Positions 61,781 through 64,000 of a stretch of 64,000 nt of DNA are shown one piece after another; position 1 is the first letter of the stretch; every line of letters begins with the position of its first letter. The notes under the pieces are model-generated. The model saw nothing but the letters and a program-made list of their open reading frames with translations, was not told where the DNA came from and ran no database searches. A program made the translations under genes and the position numbers. Location of the stretch: positions 7,421,477 to 7,485,476 of the forward strand of contig CM019238.1 of the NCBI GenBank assembly GCA_009741485.1, given 5' to 3'. Source of the stretch: Malurus cyaneus samueli (lineage: Eukaryota; Chordata; Aves; Passeriformes; Maluridae).

Positions 61781-64000
61781 TCCACAGTCACTGTTACCGA
61801 CCTTTCAAATCATCGCTGCTGGGAATCTCCCCGAAGAGCTGGTACACAAAAAATTAATTAAAATTGTAATCGCAATTAAATCGCGAATAGGATTATGTAT
61901 TTACCTTTTGGAAGGAGTAATGCTTAGAAGTGACTGCTTTAGAACTTTAGTCACATTTACTCAAAATATCTTAACTAAAATATCTTTAATAAAGCACAGA
62001 TATATCAAGATTTCAGAAATGCATTCAGCCATCTCGGTTAAGCCATATTACCATTTGTTTTCATCTGTTGATTAAAATAAATTAAAATTGGTAATAAAGC
62101 ATCGAATATTTTCAGAATTGCTGCATAGATTTTTACTTTAAGTTATTTGATACTGGGCAAGTAATGACTACCGGATGAAAATGGAATTCAATCTCCAGTA
62201 AGATAATGAGTTCACATATTCCTGCAGAACCTCATGTGACAATCATGCACATTTGCATTAGGACCTATGCAAAAATGAAGACAGGCCGCGTCTTGCCCAG
62301 GCCACTTTTCAAATGAACCTTGTTCTGTGTCACAGCAAACTCTGATATTTTCATAATTACCTCACTTACAGACTAAAATTAGGGAATTAGATTATCCTTG
62401 ATAAAACGAATAGTCCTTAGTTTTGCAAATAGTCTTGGTGTACTTAGATTAATATGTTTGTAACTTTCAAGGGGTTATAATTTATTTTCCTCTAAGATTA
62501 TGCAATTAACACTGACAGATTTCCAGTAGAACATTCTCGATTAAAATAACCCAACAAACTACAATACGTTTAAATTTATTGGTTCAGAATAGATGTGACA
62601 TCACTGGAATCATAACACTCTTGAGTCCTGCACCTCAAAATCCCACTGCAGTGTTGTACAGAACACTGAAGGGCAAGTACAGGGGACAGCAGAAGGCAAA
62701 CATTCTACTCAACAGAGAATGCAGCCATTCTACTCAACAGAGACCAAAGCACTGATCCGTGGCCTGTGTCAGGGATTAATTTAAGCTGGTGAGGCTCCTC
62801 AGCCTTCATGGGCTGTACGGTGCTCCTGGACACACAGCACCCCTGTTCCCAAGCTCCAGCTGACTGACAAAGCTTTAGCAGATCTGGTGATGTTTACCAC
62901 AATTCCCTCGAGGACAGCGATTCACACAACATTTCAGCTGTGAAGCTGCTGAAACAGCATAGCAAAGGCTCTCTTGGGGCCGTGCAGGCTGTTCTCCAAG
63001 GCTGAATATCTTTGTGACCAGTGAGTGGTTCATGTGAAAGGCAGGACTCTCGGCTGTTGATAAAATGACCAGAGGGTGCAGTAATGCTCCCAGATGTACA
63101 GAAGTTTGATGAACTGTCTCCCAAAACAAGGGAAGCAACTGACACCGGCCAAATGCAGACTCTGATTAATGGGATGCTTGTGAAACTGGATCATGACTCA
63201 GTGCTTGAGGGTTTTGCCTGAGCAAGAGCCGAATGAGAACTCAAAGATTTGATCTGTTAACTTTGATGAGAACTGGAAGTAGGTCTCGGGTGTTTGACTT
63301 ACAGGCTACGTAAAAAAAAGGAATGCTAAAGCTGGATTTGGGATTTACTAAACTACAGTGGACTAAAGAAAGCCTATTTTGGCCAGTTCCCAAGATAAAA
63401 GGTGGATCTGGGCAGAACCTGTGCTTATTACAGTCCCATGGGGACTCTCAACTGTTACCACTCCACCTCAAATTTCTGCCATACCAGAACTGGAGGAATG
63501 CAATGACTCTTATCCTGATAAATACCACCCTTGTTTTTTGAAGAAAAACAGGACTTGCTATATGTTGAAGTGGTAATTGTATCCAGTGGGATCCAATTGA
63601 GATCAAGTACAAATAACTGTTCCATTTCACTCCCTTCAAAGCAGTCCCAAGTGGAGATAAATTTTCGGAACAGGTCAGTTCAAAGTGTCACCACATTTGC
63701 TCATTAAAATGCTCTTCATTTCATTAGGTAACAAAGCATTGACCTCTTGTGAAAATCTGGCCATATGTATGTAAAACATATGACCAGGTAAACATATTTG
63801 TGGCTTTTTCCCTTCAATATCTTTTCCCTTTCATAAAAGAGACATATTTTGAGAATAGGAAAATCTAGTAAAAAAAAATCATTACATTTTCTTTTTTTTA
63901 TGAATAATTATGGATCAGCTACAGATGGAATGCTAACTACTGCACATTATAGATTTAATAGAATTTCTGTGCAGAGTTCACTTAGATGAGGAAGGCCTTC
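61781..64000. other. Intergenic region beyond NXT2, no gene seen
   Basis: Sequence returns to AT-rich with no recognisable exon. In human the next gene on this side is GUCY2F, but none of its domains is visible. A small tandem duplication at 62.7 kb is listed separately. Confidence 0.6.
62701..62743. repeat. Tandem duplication, period 25
   Basis: CATTCTACTCAACAGAGA occurs at 62701-62718 and again at 62726-62743, identical over 18 bases with a 7-base spacer. This is a local slippage duplication. Confidence 0.9.

Noticed and set aside
61162..61861. Open frames of up to 155 codons around the NXT2 first exon
   Set aside because: Composition-driven frames in the NXT2 promoter island, overlapping on both strands. 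Only the five-codon MAASV exon has splice and family support.

Overview
The window is vertebrate nuclear DNA, almost certainly from a bird and possibly a passerine. It is AT-rich and intron-rich, its genes are split by GT-AG introns, and it carries several truncated CR1 retroposons ending in the avian-type 3' tail (CCATTCTGTGATTCTATGA-like). It has no operons, phage, CRISPR or prokaryotic features. Three genes can be read: ACSL4 (+ strand), KCNE5 (+ strand, damaged) and NXT2 (- strand). The same neighbours, in the same order and relative orientation, lie at human Xq23, a block I expect on chicken chromosome 4 / passerine 4A.

Layout. 1-9,530: intergenic, upstream of ACSL4, no gene seen, one 15-base assembly gap. 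9,530-10,720: strong CpG island with an inverted CCAAT box, GC box, YY1-like site and a splice donor at 9,985/9,986, proposed as the ACSL4 promoter and non-coding exon 1. 9,986-31,647: long 5' introns with a probable 45-base non-coding exon at 29,267-29,311. 31,719-43,947: the complete ACSL4 coding region, 14 coding exons whose phases all join into a 711-residue protein, equal in length to the long human isoform. 43,948 to about 45,670: ACSL4 3' UTR. 45,676-49,640: intergenic. 49,640-50,900: a GC-rich block holding the single-exon KCNE5 locus squeezed between two CR1 copies. 50,900-57,364: intergenic. 57,365-61,780: NXT2 on the minus strand, four coding exons joining to 141 residues, with a CpG-island promoter at its right end. 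61,781-64,000: intergenic.

The genes do not form one pathway. ACSL4 activates arachidonate-type polyunsaturated fatty acids to acyl-CoA at ER-related membranes. KCNE5 is a single-pass accessory subunit of voltage-gated K+ channels. NXT2 is the small NTF2-like partner of the NXF mRNA exporters. They are linked by conserved synteny only.

Most notable: the KCNE5 transmembrane segment is split between two reading frames while its start context and juxtamembrane motif survive. An unclassified, roughly 175-base two-part repeat has its halves scattered around ACSL4 exons. A cluster of nested inverted repeats lies in ACSL4 intron 1. I found no convincing new biological system.
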